This document shows, one piece after another, positions 46,024 to 55,200 of a DNA stretch of 64,000 bases. The position numbers and the translations under genes were made by a program. Below the pieces are notes generated by a model that had not been told where the DNA came from, did no database searches, and saw only the letters and a list, made by a program, of their open reading frames with translations. The stretch comes from Methylobacterium aerolatum (lineage in GTDB: Bacteria > Pseudomonadota > Alphaproteobacteria > Rhizobiales > Beijerinckiaceae): the NCBI RefSeq assembly GCF_022179085.1, contig NZ_BPQE01000023.1, positions 146,612 to 210,611 of the forward strand, read 5' to 3'. Position 1 is the first letter of the stretch, and each line of letters opens with the position of its first letter.

Positions 46024-47319
46024 ATGCCTGCACAACGGAATTCCGGCCTTTCGCTCGCTCCCCTCGCGGAGGCGCGCGCTGGCGCCGGTTACGATCGCTT
46101 CTTCCGCAATGCTTTGGAGAGCCTCCACAGCGAGCGACGCTACCGGGTGTTCGCCGACATCGAGCGCATTTCCGGCCGCTTCCCCACCGCGCGGTGGCGC
46201 CGCCCGGACGGGGCGGTGAGCGAGATCACCGTGTGGTGCTCGAACGATTACCTCGGCATGGGCCAGCACCCCGAGGTGGTCGGCGCCATGGTCGAGACAG
46301 CCGGGCGCTGCGGCGTCGGCGCGGGCGGCACCCGCAACATCGCGGGCAACAATTCCCCGCTGGTCGATCTGGAGCGCGAACTCGCCGACCTGCACGGCAA
46401 GGAGGCGGGCCTCGTCTTCACCTCCGGCTACGTCTCGAACCAAGCCGGCATCTCGACCATCGCCAAGCTCATCCCGAATTGCCTGATCCTGTCGGATGCC
46501 TTCAACCACAACTCGATGATCGAGGGCGTGCGTCATTCGGGCTGCGAGAAGAAGATCTTTCGCCACAACGACCTCGGCCACTTGGAAGAGTTGCTCCGCG
46601 AGGCCGGTGACCGGCCGAAGCTGATCGCCTTCGAGTCTGTCTACTCCATGGACGGCGATGTGGCGCCCATCGGCCGGATCTGCGACCTCGCGGATCGCTA
46701 CGGCGCGATGACCTACCTCGACGAGGTTCACGCGGTCGGGCTCTACGGCCCGCGCGGGGCGGGCATCGCCGAGCGCGACGGCGTGATGGATCGCGTCGAC
46801 GTGATCGAGGGGACGCTCGCGAAGGGCTTCGGCTGCGTCGGCGGATACATCACCGCCTCGGCTGCGATCTGCGACGCGGTGCGGAGCTTCGCGGCCGGGT
46901 TCATCTTCACCACCGCCCTGCCGCCCGCCGTGGCCGCGGCGGCGACGGCCTCCGTGCGCTACCTGAAGCGCTCCGGGGCCGAGCGCGCCGCGCACCAGCG
47001 TCAGGCCGCCGCGACCAAGGTGGCGCTGGAGGCGGCCGGGTTGCCGGTGCTGCCGACGGACACGCACATCGTCCCGGTGATGGTGGGCGATGCCGAACTG
47101 TGCAAGGCGGCGGCCGACCACCTGCTGGAGCGGCACGGCATCTACATCCAGCCGATCAACTACCCCACCGTCCCGCGCGGGACCGAGCGGCTGCGCATCA
47201 CCCCGTCGCCGTTCCACGACGCCGCCCACATCGCCCGCCTCACCGAGGCGCTGGCGGAGACCTGGGCGACACTCGCCCTGCCCAAGGCGGGCACCGTGTT
47301 CGTCGAGGCGGCGGAGTAG
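46024..47319 (+). CDS. hemA: 5-aminolevulinate synthase (C4 pathway)
   Basis: A 431-residue PLP enzyme condensing glycine with succinyl-CoA to give 5-aminolevulinate, the start of heme, cobalamin and bacteriochlorophyll synthesis in alphaproteobacteria. Blocks: [73 protein letters not shown] and the PLP lysine in [14 protein letters not shown]. The N-terminus is slightly longer than usual (about 20 residues). The ATG at 46024 is chosen as the first in frame. I saw no FNR/FixK-type box in the 149 bp upstream. Confidence 0.97.
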   Translation: MPAQRNSGLSLAPLAEARAGAGYDRFFRNALESLHSERRYRVFADIERISGRFPTARWRRPDGAVSEITVWCSNDYLGMGQHPEVVGAMVETAGRCGVGAGGTRNIAGNNSPLVDLERELADLHGKEAGLVFTSGYVSNQAGISTIAKLIPNCLILSDAFNHNSMIEGVRHSGCEKKIFRHNDLGHLEELLREAGDRPKLIAFESVYSMDGDVAPIGRICDLADRYGAMTYLDEVHAVGLYGPRGAGIAERDGVMDRVDVIEGTLAKGFGCVGGYITASAAICDAVRSFAAGFIFTTALPPAVAAAATASVRYLKRSGAERAAHQRQAAATKVALEAAGLPVLPTDTHIVPVMVGDAELCKAAADHLLERHGIYIQPINYPTVPRGTERLRITPSPFHDAAHIARLTEALAETWATLALPKAGTVFVEAAE

Positions 47320-47402
47320 GAACCCTTCCTCCGCCCCTCGCCGTCACCGCCCCTCGCCTGTAACCACCGCCGCGTAGCCGCGACGCAAGAGACCGAATCG
47401 CA

Positions 47403-48200
47403 ATGATCTCCTCGCCCCTGATGACCGTGATGGTCGATGCCGCGCGCAAGGCCGCCCGCAGCCTCCGGCGCGATTTCGGCGAGGTCGAGAACCTTCAGGT
47501 GTCCCGCAAGGGCCCCGGCGACTTCGTCTCGGCGGCCGATCGCAAGGCCGAAGAGGTGCTGCGTGACGCCCTGCTGAAGGCCCGCCCCGGCTACTCGATG
47601 ATCCTCGAGGAGGGCGGCGTGATCGAGGGTACCGACAAGAGCCACACCTGGCATATCGATCCCCTCGACGGCACCTCCAACTTCCTGCACGGCGTGCCCC
47701 ATTTCGCCGTCTCCATCGGCCTGGAGCGCGAGGGTGTCATCGTCGCGGGCGTGGTGTTCGATCCGATCAAGGACGAATTGTTCATCGCCGAGCGCGGCAA
47801 GGGCGCTTACCTGAATAACCGCCGTATCCGCGTTGCCGCGCGGTCCGAGATGGCGGACGCGCTGGTCGGCTACGGCACGCCGTATCTCGGACGGGGCAGC
47901 CACCCGCGCCTGCTGCGGGAAATCTCCGCGGTGATGGCCGTCTCCGGCGGCACCCGGCGGATGGGTTCGGCCGCGCTCGATCTCGCCTACGTCGCCTGCG
48001 GGCGGCTCGACGCCTACTGGGAGCGCGATCTCCAGACCTATGATTTCGCGGGCGGCGTTGCCCTGGTGCGCGAGGCGGGCGGGTTCGTGACGTCCGCCGA
48101 CGGCGCGGCCGAGCCCCTGGCGCCCCGCTCCATCGCCTGCGGGAACGAGAGCCTGCACCGCGACCTCCTGGCGATCCTCAAGAAGGCGCAGGCGGCCTGA
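47403..48200 (+). CDS. suhB: inositol monophosphatase family protein
   Basis: A 265-residue Mg-dependent phosphatase. The metal-binding residues are in MILEEGGVIEG and IDPLDGTSNFLHGVPHFAVSIGL; the second motif is YWERDLQTYDFAGGVALVREAGG. Family members hydrolyse inositol-1-phosphate; SuhB also acts as a transcription and ribosome-assembly factor in E. coli. Length typical. It lies 83 bp after hemA in the same direction and may be read from the same transcript. Symbol by similarity. Confidence 0.92.
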   Translation: MISSPLMTVMVDAARKAARSLRRDFGEVENLQVSRKGPGDFVSAADRKAEEVLRDALLKARPGYSMILEEGGVIEGTDKSHTWHIDPLDGTSNFLHGVPHFAVSIGLEREGVIVAGVVFDPIKDELFIAERGKGAYLNNRRIRVAARSEMADALVGYGTPYLGRGSHPRLLREISAVMAVSGGTRRMGSAALDLAYVACGRLDAYWERDLQTYDFAGGVALVREAGGFVTSADGAAEPLAPRSIACGNESLHRDLLAILKKAQAA

Positions 48201-48209
48201 CGTCCCAGA

Positions 48210-48239
48210 GACCGTGCGGGCCGACCGGCTTGCACGGTC
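48210..48239 (+). terminator. hairpin after suhB, possible terminator
   Basis: GACCGTGC (48210-48217) and GCACGGTC (48232-48239) form a perfect 8-bp stem ten bases after the suhB stop. There is no T-run, so termination would be weak or factor-dependent. Confidence 0.4.
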
Positions 48240-48330
48240 CTTGCGATCCCGTGCGCGGACGTGACAGAGCGTTGGCGTTCCACCGGCTCATCTGATTTAA
48301 GCGCCCGGTTTGCCAGGGAAGGCCGTTCGC

Positions 48331-48876
48331 ATGGAAGCTCGCCGCCACGTCGCGTTGAAGGAATCGATTCGGTCGATCCCGGACTATCCGAAGCCCGGCA
48401 TCATCTTCCGTGACATCACCACGCTTCTCTCCGATCCGCGCTCGTTCCGGCGGGCGGTCGATGCCCTCGTGCATCCCTATGCCGGCGGCGGCATCCAGCA
48501 GGTGGCGGGAATCGAGGCGCGGGGCTTCATCCTCGGTGGAGCCATCGCCCATCAGCTGTCCTGCGGCTTCGTGCCGATCCGCAAGAAGGGCAAGCTTCCG
48601 CATCACAAGGTGTCGATGGCCTACGCCCTCGAATACGGCACGGACGAGATCGAAATCCACGTTGATGCCGTGAAGCCCGGCGACCGCGTGCTGCTGGTGG
48701 ACGATCTGATCGCCACCGGAGGGACCGCCACGGCGGCGATCAACCTCCTGCGGAAGATCGGCGCCGAGATCGTGGCGGCCTGCTTCGTCATCGATCTCCC
48801 GGATATCGGCGGCGCTCAGCGCCTGCGCGACCTCGGCGTCGAGGTTCGCACGCTGATGGAATTCGACGGGCACTGA
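48331..48876 (+). CDS. apt: adenine phosphoribosyltransferase
   Basis: A 181-residue purine-salvage enzyme forming AMP from adenine and PRPP. The PRPP-binding loop is [18 protein letters not shown]; other blocks are [41 protein letters not shown] and [31 protein letters not shown]. Length fits the family. The ATG at 48331 is preceded by AGGGAAGG. Monocistronic between suhB and rpmH. Confidence 0.96.
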   Translation: MEARRHVALKESIRSIPDYPKPGIIFRDITTLLSDPRSFRRAVDALVHPYAGGGIQQVAGIEARGFILGGAIAHQLSCGFVPIRKKGKLPHHKVSMAYALEYGTDEIEIHVDAVKPGDRVLLVDDLIATGGTATAAINLLRKIGAEIVAACFVIDLPDIGGAQRLRDLGVEVRTLMEFDGH

Positions 48877-48902
48877 ACCTGCACGGCAGGGTCGCCAAAA
48901 CG

Positions 48903-48931
48903 TTGACTTGTGCCGACCCCTTTGCCATAAG
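48903..48931 (+). promoter_or_regulatory. candidate sigma-70 promoter of rpmH
   Basis: TTGACT (48903-48908) and CATAAG (48926-48931) are separated by exactly 17 bp. It lies about 127 bp upstream of rpmH, directly after apt. Confidence 0.6.
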
Positions 48932-48947
48932 CCGCCCACCCGCGACG

Positions 48948-48967
48948 GGGCGCCCACTTGGGCGCCC
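48948..48967 (+). other. perfect GGGCGCCC hairpin in the rpmH leader
   Basis: GGGCGCCC is repeated (48948-48955 and 48960-48967) around ACTT; as each copy is self-complementary the pair forms an 8-bp hairpin. It is about 17 bases after the predicted -10 element and 91 before rpmH. It is followed by TTCGTGTTTG, a poor U-tract, so leader regulation or weak termination are both possible. Confidence 0.5.
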
Positions 48968-49057
48968 TTCGTGTTTGCAAGACATATAGGACGCGTGAAG
49001 GTTGGGAGCGGCGTACGCCGCCCGCGAGCGCGCCTCGACCTTTGAAGGCAAATCGTC

Positions 49058-49192
49058 ATGAAGAGAACCTATCAGCCGAGCAAGCTCGTCCGTAAGCGCC
49101 GGCACGGTTTCCGCGCCCGGATGGCCACGGCCGGTGGTCGCAAGGTGCTGGCCCGTCGCCGCGCCCACGGCCGCAAGCGCCTGTCGGCCTGA
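49058..49192 (+). CDS. rpmH: 50S ribosomal protein L34
   Basis: A 44-residue, strongly basic protein beginning [20 protein letters not shown] and ending GRKRLSA, the invariant L34 sequence. It is part of the large ribosomal subunit. It heads the conserved rpmH-rnpA-yidC cluster. A GC-rich hairpin (49215-49237) follows before rnpA. Confidence 0.98.
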   Translation: MKRTYQPSKLVRKRRHGFRARMATAGGRKVLARRRAHGRKRLSA

Positions 49193-49214
49193 GGCCGGCG
49201 AGGTCTGAACCCGC

Positions 49215-49237
49215 CGCCGCGCGCCCCGCGCGCGGCG
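49215..49237 (+). other. 10-bp perfect hairpin between rpmH and rnpA
   Basis: CGCCGCGCGC and GCGCGCGGCG form a perfect 10-bp stem with a CCC loop. There is no T-run, so it is not a standard terminator. It may be a processing or stability element that makes rnpA expression lower than rpmH. Confidence 0.55.
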
Positions 49238-49274
49238 ACCACTCGCGGGAACGATAGCCGGGATCGAACGGTCG

Positions 49275-49742
49275 ATGGCGACGATCGAACGGCTCAAGAG
49301 ACGGCCGGACTTCCTGGCCGCCGCAGCGGGCCGCCGCTTCCATACGGATCGCCTCACGGCGCAGGGCCGCCTCCGTGACGAGGGACCCGGGACCCTGCGC
49401 CTCGGCTTCACGGTCACCAAGCGCGTCGGCCGCGCGACCGAGCGCAACCGCATCAAGCGGCGCCTCAGGGCCGCCGTGGCGGAGGTCGCCGCCGGCCTGT
49501 CCCCCGACGTCGCCGCCCGTGTCGCCGACATCGTCCTCATCGCCCGTCGCCCCGCCCTCGATGCGGCCTTCTCGACGCTGACCGGCGATCTCGCTCACGC
49601 GATCCCCGCCGTCACCCGCCCCGGCCGACAGGGCAGTGGGTCCGGCGAGCGGCCCCACTCGAACCCCTCCCGACGCGGGGGGCGCCCGTCCGCGCCGCCT
49701 GCCCCCCCGAACGAGCGCGTTGGTGTCCCCGATGGGCAATGA
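49275..49742 (+). CDS. rnpA: ribonuclease P protein component
   Basis: A 155-residue basic protein, the protein subunit of RNase P that matures tRNA 5' ends. The RNR signature is in [17 protein letters not shown], preceded by [12 protein letters not shown]. The C-terminal tail from about residue 115 is a disordered Pro/Arg/Ser-rich extension. ATG at 49275. Its 3' end overlaps the yidC start by 11 bases, indicating coupling. Confidence 0.96.
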   Translation: MATIERLKRRPDFLAAAAGRRFHTDRLTAQGRLRDEGPGTLRLGFTVTKRVGRATERNRIKRRLRAAVAEVAAGLSPDVAARVADIVLIARRPALDAAFSTLTGDLAHAIPAVTRPGRQGSGSGERPHSNPSRRGGRPSAPPAPPNERVGVPDGQ

Positions 49743-51603
49743 CAAGACGAATATGTTCGTGGCCATCGGCCTGTCGCTGCTGGTGCTGCTGGGATGGCAG
49801 TACTTCGTGGCCGGGCCGCGTATCGAGCAGCAGCGGCAGATCGAGGCCCAGAACAAGGCCGCCCAGGCTCAGGCCCAGCCTCCGGGCGTGACGCCGGACG
49901 GGGTGCCTTCTCCCTCGCCCAAGGAGGGCGGCCCCGCCGCCCCGGCGCCCGGCACGGCCCCGACGCCGCCCGGTGGGCCGGTCTCCCGCGAGGCCGCCCT
50001 GGCGCGCTCGCCGCGCGTGTCCATCGAGACGCCGGCGCTCTCGGGCTCCATCAACCTCAAGGGCGGCCGCATCGACGACGTCGCCCTCAAGAACTACCAC
50101 GAGACCATCGACCCGAAGAGCCCCGAGATCGTCCTGTTCTCACCGGCCGGGACCGAAACCCCCTACTATGCCGAGTTCGGCTGGGTCGGGAGCGAGGCGG
50201 GCAAGCTGCCGAACGGCGAGACGGTGTGGACGGCCGACGGCAAGACGCTGGCGCCGAACATGCCGGTGACCCTCACCTGGGACAACGGCGGCGGCCTGAT
50301 CTTCAAGCGGATCATCGCCGTCGACGACAAGTACATGTTCACCGTCCGCGATTCGGTGGAGAACAAGGGCGCGAACGCCGTCACGCTCTATCCCTACAGC
50401 CTCGTCTCGCGCTGGGGTAAGCCGCACACCCAGGGATACTACGTCCTGCACGAGGGCATGATCGGCTACCTCGGCGACGACGGCCTGCAGGAGTTCACCT
50501 ACGACAAGCTCGCCAAGGAGGGCGCCTATGGCGGCGCCAACACCAAGGGCCGGGCCTACAACAACGTGACCGGCGGCTTCCTCGGCATCACCGACAAGTA
50601 CTGGGCCGCCGCGGTGATCCCGGAGCAGACCGCGCCCTATACCGGCGCCTTCACGGACCGGACCGACGGCACGACCAACGTCTATCAGGCGAGCGCGCGC
50701 GGCGACGCCGTGAACCTCGCCGCCGGCGCCTCGGCCGCGACCACCCAGCGCCTGTTCGCCGGCGCGAAGGAGGTCAACGTCATCAACGGCTACCAGAAGG
50801 AGTTCAACCTCCGTCACTTCGATCTGCTGATCGACTGGGGCTGGTTCTGGTTCATCACCCAGCCGATGTTCAAGGCGCTGGACTTCATCTACCGCCTGTT
50901 CGGCAACTTCGGTGTCTCGATCCTGATCGTGACGCTGGGCCTGAAGCTGCTCTTCCTGCCGATCGCGAACCGGTCCTACGTGTCGATGGCCAAGATGAAG
51001 GCCGTCCAGCCGGAGATGACCTCCATCCGCGAGCGCTACAAGGACGACAAGGTCAAGCAGCAACAGGCGATGATGGAGCTGTACAAGAAGGAGAAGATCA
51101 ATCCGGTCGCCGGCTGCTGGCCGGTGTTGATCCAGATCCCGGTCTTCTTCGCGCTGTACAAGGTCCTGTTCATCACCATCGAGATGCGGCACGCGCCGTT
51201 CTTCGGCTGGATCCGCGACCTCGCGGCGCCGGATCCGACGAGCATCGTCAACCTGTTCGGCCTGCTGCCGTTCACGCCGCCGGAGTACATCCCGATCCAT
51301 CTGGGCATCTGGCCGATCATCATGGGCATCACGATGTTCGTGCAGATGAAGATGAACCCCGCGCCGCCGGACCCGGTGCAGGCTCAGATCTTCACCTTCA
51401 TGCCCATCGTGTTCACCTTCATGCTCGGCTCGTTCCCGGCCGGCCTGGTGATCTACTGGGCTTGGAACAACACCCTGTCGGTGCTTCAGCAATACGTCAT
51501 CATGCGGCGGAACGGCGTGAAGGTGGAATTGTGGGACAACCTGCGCAAGACGTTCAAGCGCGGTGACAAGACCACGGGCAAGCCCGCCGCGACCAAGAGC
51601 TGA
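49732..51603 (+). CDS. yidC: membrane protein insertase YidC
   Basis: A 623-residue insertase. An N-terminal helix ([19 protein letters not shown]) is followed by a Gln/Ala/Pro-rich linker, a large periplasmic beta domain (about residues 90-350) and the conserved five-helix core from [31 protein letters not shown] through [22 protein letters not shown] and [23 protein letters not shown] to [24 protein letters not shown]. It inserts inner-membrane proteins with or without SecYEG. ATG at 49732 overlaps rnpA; a GTG at 49723 is an alternative. Confidence 0.98.
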   Translation: MGNDKTNMFVAIGLSLLVLLGWQYFVAGPRIEQQRQIEAQNKAAQAQAQPPGVTPDGVPSPSPKEGGPAAPAPGTAPTPPGGPVSREAALARSPRVSIETPALSGSINLKGGRIDDVALKNYHETIDPKSPEIVLFSPAGTETPYYAEFGWVGSEAGKLPNGETVWTADGKTLAPNMPVTLTWDNGGGLIFKRIIAVDDKYMFTVRDSVENKGANAVTLYPYSLVSRWGKPHTQGYYVLHEGMIGYLGDDGLQEFTYDKLAKEGAYGGANTKGRAYNNVTGGFLGITDKYWAAAVIPEQTAPYTGAFTDRTDGTTNVYQASARGDAVNLAAGASAATTQRLFAGAKEVNVINGYQKEFNLRHFDLLIDWGWFWFITQPMFKALDFIYRLFGNFGVSILIVTLGLKLLFLPIANRSYVSMAKMKAVQPEMTSIRERYKDDKVKQQQAMMELYKKEKINPVAGCWPVLIQIPVFFALYKVLFITIEMRHAPFFGWIRDLAAPDPTSIVNLFGLLPFTPPEYIPIHLGIWPIIMGITMFVQMKMNPAPPDPVQAQIFTFMPIVFTFMLGSFPAGLVIYWAWNNTLSVLQQYVIMRRNGVKVELWDNLRKTFKRGDKTTGKPAATKS

Positions 51604-51604
51604 C

Positions 51605-52267
51605 GTGACCTCCACCGCCAACACGACCGACGACGCGGCCGACCTCCACGAGGCCGGCCGCCTCCTCTTCGCGGGCAGCGCCGATTTCTACGCCGCCGCC
51701 CAGACGCTCGACCGCCTGCCGCCGATGGAGGGGATCGAGATCGCCTTCGCCGGCCGGTCGAACGTCGGCAAGTCGAGCCTCATCAACGCCCTCACCGGCC
51801 GGAACACCCTGGCACGCGTCTCCCACACGCCGGGGCGGACGCAGCAGCTCAACTTCTTCAAGGTGGGCGACCGGATGTCCCTCGTGGACATGCCGGGCTA
51901 CGGTTACGCCGCCGTGGAGAAGGCGAAGGTCGAAGCCTGGACCAGCCTCATCCATTCCTACCTCAAGGGCCGGGCGAATCTCGCCCGCGTCTTCGTGCTG
52001 ATCGACGCCCGGCACGGCCTGAAGAGCATCGATACCGACGTCCTCGACGGGCTCGACAAGGCGGCCGTGAGCTACCAGGTGGTGCTGACCAAGGGCGACG
52101 CCTTGAAGAAGGGGCAGGTGGAATCGCGGCTGGCGGGCATCCAGGCGGCGCTCGCCAAGCGGCCCGCCGCCTATCCCGAGTTGATCCTCACCTCCAGCCG
52201 CGACGACCTCGGCGTCGCCGACCTGCGGGCGGCCGTCGCCCGGCTCCTCGCCGAGCGCGGAGCGTGA
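51605..52267 (+). CDS. engB: ribosome biogenesis GTP-binding protein EngB/YihA
   Basis: A 220-residue small GTPase needed for large-subunit assembly. G1 is [15 protein letters not shown]3 is DMPGYGYA, G4 is [17 protein letters not shown]-like switch I is [15 protein letters not shown]. The start is a GTG at 51605, one base after the yidC stop, giving [18 protein letters not shown]; no better ATG is available. It overlaps the DUF423 gene by four bases (GTGA). Confidence 0.95.
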   Translation: MTSTANTTDDAADLHEAGRLLFAGSADFYAAAQTLDRLPPMEGIEIAFAGRSNVGKSSLINALTGRNTLARVSHTPGRTQQLNFFKVGDRMSLVDMPGYGYAAVEKAKVEAWTSLIHSYLKGRANLARVFVLIDARHGLKSIDTDVLDGLDKAAVSYQVVLTKGDALKKGQVESRLAGIQAALAKRPAAYPELILTSSRDDLGVADLRAAVARLLAERGA

Positions 52268-52641
52268 GCGTGCGCCCGGCCGACCGGATCCTCGCAGCCC
52301 TCGCCTGCCTGGCCGGGCTGCTGGGCGTGGCGGCGAGCGCCGCCGCGGCGCATATCGCGGGGGCGGACTCCCTGAAGCTCGCGGCGCAGTTCCTCCTGTT
52401 CCACGCTCCGGCGGTGCTGGGCCTGACGGCCCTGTCTGCCTGCGGCTTCCTCTCGCCGATCCTCGCGCGGGTGTCGGCCGCCCTGATCCTGGCCGGGCTC
52501 TGCCTGTTCTGCGGCGACCTCGCCCTGCGGGTCCTCGCCGGATCGCCGCTCTTCCCGATGGCCGCCCCGACGGGCGGCTTCGCCCTGATGGGCGGATGGC
52601 TGCTCGGCGCAGTGGCCGCCCTGGTGCCCGCCCGGAATTGA
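52264..52641 (+). CDS. DUF423 family membrane protein
   Basis: A 125-residue protein with four predicted helices ([82 protein letters not shown]). The FHAPA and GLCLFCGDL blocks match the DUF423/YwdK family of small inner-membrane proteins; function unknown. GTG start at 52264 within the engB stop (GTGA overlap), so it is the last gene of the rpmH-rnpA-yidC-engB run. It converges with the metallophosphatase gene (20-bp gap). Confidence 0.85.
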   Translation: MSVRPADRILAALACLAGLLGVAASAAAAHIAGADSLKLAAQFLLFHAPAVLGLTALSACGFLSPILARVSAALILAGLCLFCGDLALRVLAGSPLFPMAAPTGGFALMGGWLLGAVAALVPARN

Positions 52642-52661
52642 GGCTTCGCGGCTGGGCGCGT

Positions 52662-53333
52662 TCAGGCCCGGATCTGCAGGAAGTCCACCGCCGGCCCTGT
52701 CTCCCCCGTGAAGACGCCCGCCGTCAGCGCGCCGCCGTAGACGGCGGCCGTGTCGAGGTTCGTGCGGAAGGTGTGGATGTCGGGGCGGCCATCCTGCTGC
52801 GGCGTGTGCCCGTGGACCACGTGACGGCCGAAATCGTGCTCGCCTTCGAGGAACGGCTCGCGAATCCACAACCTGTCGTGGGCGTCTGTCTCCTCTGCCG
52901 GGAGGCCGGGGCGCAGCCCGGCATGAACGTACCACCGCGCGGCGTCGCCATGGAGCGTCGGCAGGGCCTCGATCCAGTCGAGCACGTCACGGGGCAGGTC
53001 GTTGCCGTCGTTTGCGTTGAAGGACGCGAGCGTCGCGTCGCCGCCGTTCAACAGCCAGAGCTGGGCGGCGTCCTCGGTATGGAGGCTGTCGAGGAGCATC
53101 CGCTCGTGATTGCCCATCAGGCAGGTCACGGCTTCCGGCTCCGACCAGTGGAGGCGGCTGACCGTCCGCAGCACCGCGGCACTGTCGGCCCCGCGGTCGA
53201 TGTAGTCCCCGAGGAACACGAGTTTCCGCTCCCGCCCGTCCGCGTGTCGGGCGATGCGATCGAGCAGGGCTTCCAAGAGGTCGTGACACCCGTGGATGTC
53301 GCCGATGGCATAGGTGAGGACCGGTGAGGGCAT
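52662..53333 (-). CDS. metallophosphoesterase, serine/threonine protein phosphatase-like
   Basis: A 223-residue calcineurin-type phosphatase. The metal motifs are YAIGDIHGCHDLLEALL, FLGDYIDRGADSAA, LMGNHERMLL, YVHAGLRPG and VVHGHTPQQDGRP, all intact. These small forms (PrpA/PrpB- or PPP-like) dephosphorylate proteins or diadenosine polyphosphates; the target is not readable. It is single, convergent with DUF423 and 63 bp downstream of the CpaC-like gene on the same strand. Confidence 0.92.
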   Translation of the reverse strand: MPSPVLTYAIGDIHGCHDLLEALLDRIARHADGRERKLVFLGDYIDRGADSAAVLRTVSRLHWSEPEAVTCLMGNHERMLLDSLHTEDAAQLWLLNGGDATLASFNANDGNDLPRDVLDWIEALPTLHGDAARWYVHAGLRPGLPAEETDAHDRLWIREPFLEGEHDFGRHVVHGHTPQQDGRPDIHTFRTNLDTAAVYGGALTAGVFTGETGPAVDFLQIRA

Positions 53334-53396
53334 AGGCCGTTGTCGGCGGGCTGCCCCGTCCTTGCAAGCGGTGCGTGTGGTTCCGGCCCGGGCCGA

Positions 53397-53888
53397 CTAC
53401 TGGGCCGCTCCCGCCACGGCCCCGGCGCCGCCGCCACTGCCCGAGGCGAGGGCGCGGCGTTTGTCCGCCTGGCCGCTGGTGGGATCGAAATACTTAGCCG
53501 CGTCGCCGAGCTGCGCCGAGGGCTCGCATTTCGGTGTGCAGGACAGGGACTCCCGCTCCATGCCCCGCTGAACGGTAATCGTCGCCTCGCGGGACGCTTC
53601 CACGCGGATCGTCGTCTCGGCAATGAGCGCGCCGGCGCTGTCGAGGGCGATGAGATTCGTGGAACCGAAGCTTTTGCCGGTGAGGATGAGCACGCCGTTC
53701 TTCTGAGGCGTCACCTCCGCGATGAACGGATTGCCGACGACGACTGTTTGCGTGCGCTCCGGCAGCCTGATCAACTTCGCGTTATCGACCATGACGGTCA
53801 CGACAGGCAAGGCTTCGGCCGACACCACGGCCGGTGCAAGGCAGCAGCCCAGGAGAGCGGCAGCTGTCGACGGAAAGAAGCGGCGCAT
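53397..53888 (-). CDS. pilus assembly protein N-terminal (CpaC/BON-like) domain protein
   Basis: A 163-residue exported protein. Signal peptide RRFFPSTAAALLGCCLAPAV, then the CpaC/RcpA N-terminal domain: VMVDNAKLIRLPERTQTVVVGNPFIAEVTPQKNGVLILTGKSFGSTNLIALDSAG. It lacks the secretin domain of full CpaC, so it is a stand-alone version; the C-terminal ~45 residues are Gly/Ala-rich. The ATG at 53888 is used because it gives the signal peptide. It is divergent from flp across an AT-rich 286-bp promoter region, suggesting a role with the Flp pilus. Confidence 0.85.
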   Translation of the reverse strand: MRRFFPSTAAALLGCCLAPAVVSAEALPVVTVMVDNAKLIRLPERTQTVVVGNPFIAEVTPQKNGVLILTGKSFGSTNLIALDSAGALIAETTIRVEASREATITVQRGMERESLSCTPKCEPSAQLGDAAKYFDPTSGQADKRRALASGSGGGAGAVAGAAQ

Positions 53889-54174
53889 GGGTGACTGCTC
53901 ATCAGCGGCGCGCGGCAACGCCAAGAAAATGCAATAAACACCGTAGTGGTAAACGCATCGCTAAAGCATCTTTGAAAATAGCAAAAATGCTCGAAATTCC
54001 ATTGCTATGCGAGCTTTCTTCTATCATCCGCCGAGGGGGCGCCGCCTCACCGTGGTTCGAGGTTGCGAGACCTGCTTAACTCAATCTCAAGGCGTGTTCT
54101 TCAATCTGACCCAGCCGCCGATCGATACGCAACACTTCGTCGGTCATTCTACGAACGCAACCAGGAACTGTCCC
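53889..54174. promoter_or_regulatory. AT-rich divergent promoter region of the pilus genes
   Basis: This 286-bp gap is much richer in A+T than its surroundings, particularly 53925-54020. It separates the CpaC-like gene from flp and must hold promoters for both. No single box is convincing by eye. Confidence 0.5.
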
Positions 54175-54339
54175 ATGAAGAGCATCGTCAAGCGCTTTGC
54201 CGGCGACGAGTCCGGCGCCACCGCCATCGAATACGGCATGATCGCCGCCCTCATCGCCGTCGTCATCATCGGCACGCTGAAGGTGATCGGCACCCAGCTC
54301 AACGCCAAGTTCAGCTCGATCTCCGCTCAGTTGAACTGA
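54175..54339 (+). CDS. flp: Flp family type IVb pilin
   Basis: A 54-residue prepilin: MKSIVKRFAGDESGATAIEYG, then the hydrophobic MIAALIAVVIIGTLKVIG and a short tail. The cleavage/methylation motif is SG|ATAIEY, with the Glu-Tyr pair at positions +5/+6 typical of Flp/Fap pilins. Assembled by the Tad/Cpa machinery into adhesive pili. ATG at 54175 has AGGA nine bases upstream. cpaA follows 277 bp downstream; the rest of the tad/cpa cluster is not in the window. Confidence 0.97.
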   Translation: MKSIVKRFAGDESGATAIEYGMIAALIAVVIIGTLKVIGTQLNAKFSSISAQLN

Positions 54340-54616
54340 TCGAGTCCGCTCGACGGCTTCGATCCGCGGCAGCGCAGTTTCCGCCGGGACCCCCAACGGG
54401 GACCGGTGGAGACTTGCCCGCCGCCGGACGCGCGAGCCGCCCGGACCCTCTTGCCCCCCTCCTGCGGGCTTCAGCCGTTCCGGCGGCTGCGACAGGCATC
54501 CGGATCCGCCTCCGGGTTCGGCCGACACACACGCACGGCGCGAGACGCGCCGGGCGACGCACGCAATGCCCGACGGGCCAGGCTCCGGCCCCTGACGGCG
54601 ACGGAAGGAGCGGTCC

Positions 54617-55138
54617 ATGACCGGAACAGTCCTCGCCGAGTTCGGTCTCCTGATCCTGTTCCCGTTCCTGATGGCCTATGCGGCCGCCAGCGATCTGCTC
54701 ACCATGCTGATCCCCAACCGGATTTCGCTGGCGTTGATCCTCGGCTTCGCGCTCCTCGCGATCAGCGGGTTGATGAGCCCCGGCGAGGTCGGCTGGCACG
54801 TGGCCGCCGCCGCCGTGGTATTGAGCGTCACCTTCACCCTCTTCGCCCTCAACATCATCGGTGGTGGGGATGCGAAACTCGCCGCGGCCACCGCCCTGTG
54901 GCTCGGCTTCGATGGCCTGCTGGACTACCTGCTCGCCGCCTCCGTGCTCGGTGGGATCTTGACGCTGGCGATCCTCGCGGCGCGGTCGCACCCGCTGCCG
55001 GGGCGCCTCGCGACGCTGCCGTTCGCCCTCCACTTGCACGACCGCAAGACAGGCATTCCCTACGGCATCGCCCTCGCGGCGTCCGCGCTCCTCGTCCTGC
55101 CCGAAACGAGCCTCTGGTCGGCCGTCGCCGCAGGCTGA
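54617..55138 (+). CDS. cpaA: prepilin peptidase CpaA/TadV
   Basis: A 173-residue aspartyl prepilin peptidase of the short (A24 without methylase domain) type. The two catalytic aspartates lie in YAAASDLLTMLIPNRISL and NIIGGGDAKLAAATALWLG. Six hydrophobic helices span the protein. It processes Flp pilin. The 277 bp between flp and cpaA carries no gene or clear terminator. Start ATG at 54617 is preceded by GAAGGAG. Confidence 0.92.
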   Translation: MTGTVLAEFGLLILFPFLMAYAAASDLLTMLIPNRISLALILGFALLAISGLMSPGEVGWHVAAAAVVLSVTFTLFALNIIGGGDAKLAAATALWLGFDGLLDYLLAASVLGGILTLAILAARSHPLPGRLATLPFALHLHDRKTGIPYGIALAASALLVLPETSLWSAVAAG

Positions 55139-55200
55139 ACGGGGCCTGGCATCCGTTCGGGGATCTGGAGCCGAGCCCGGAGCGCCGCTACACTGCGCCC

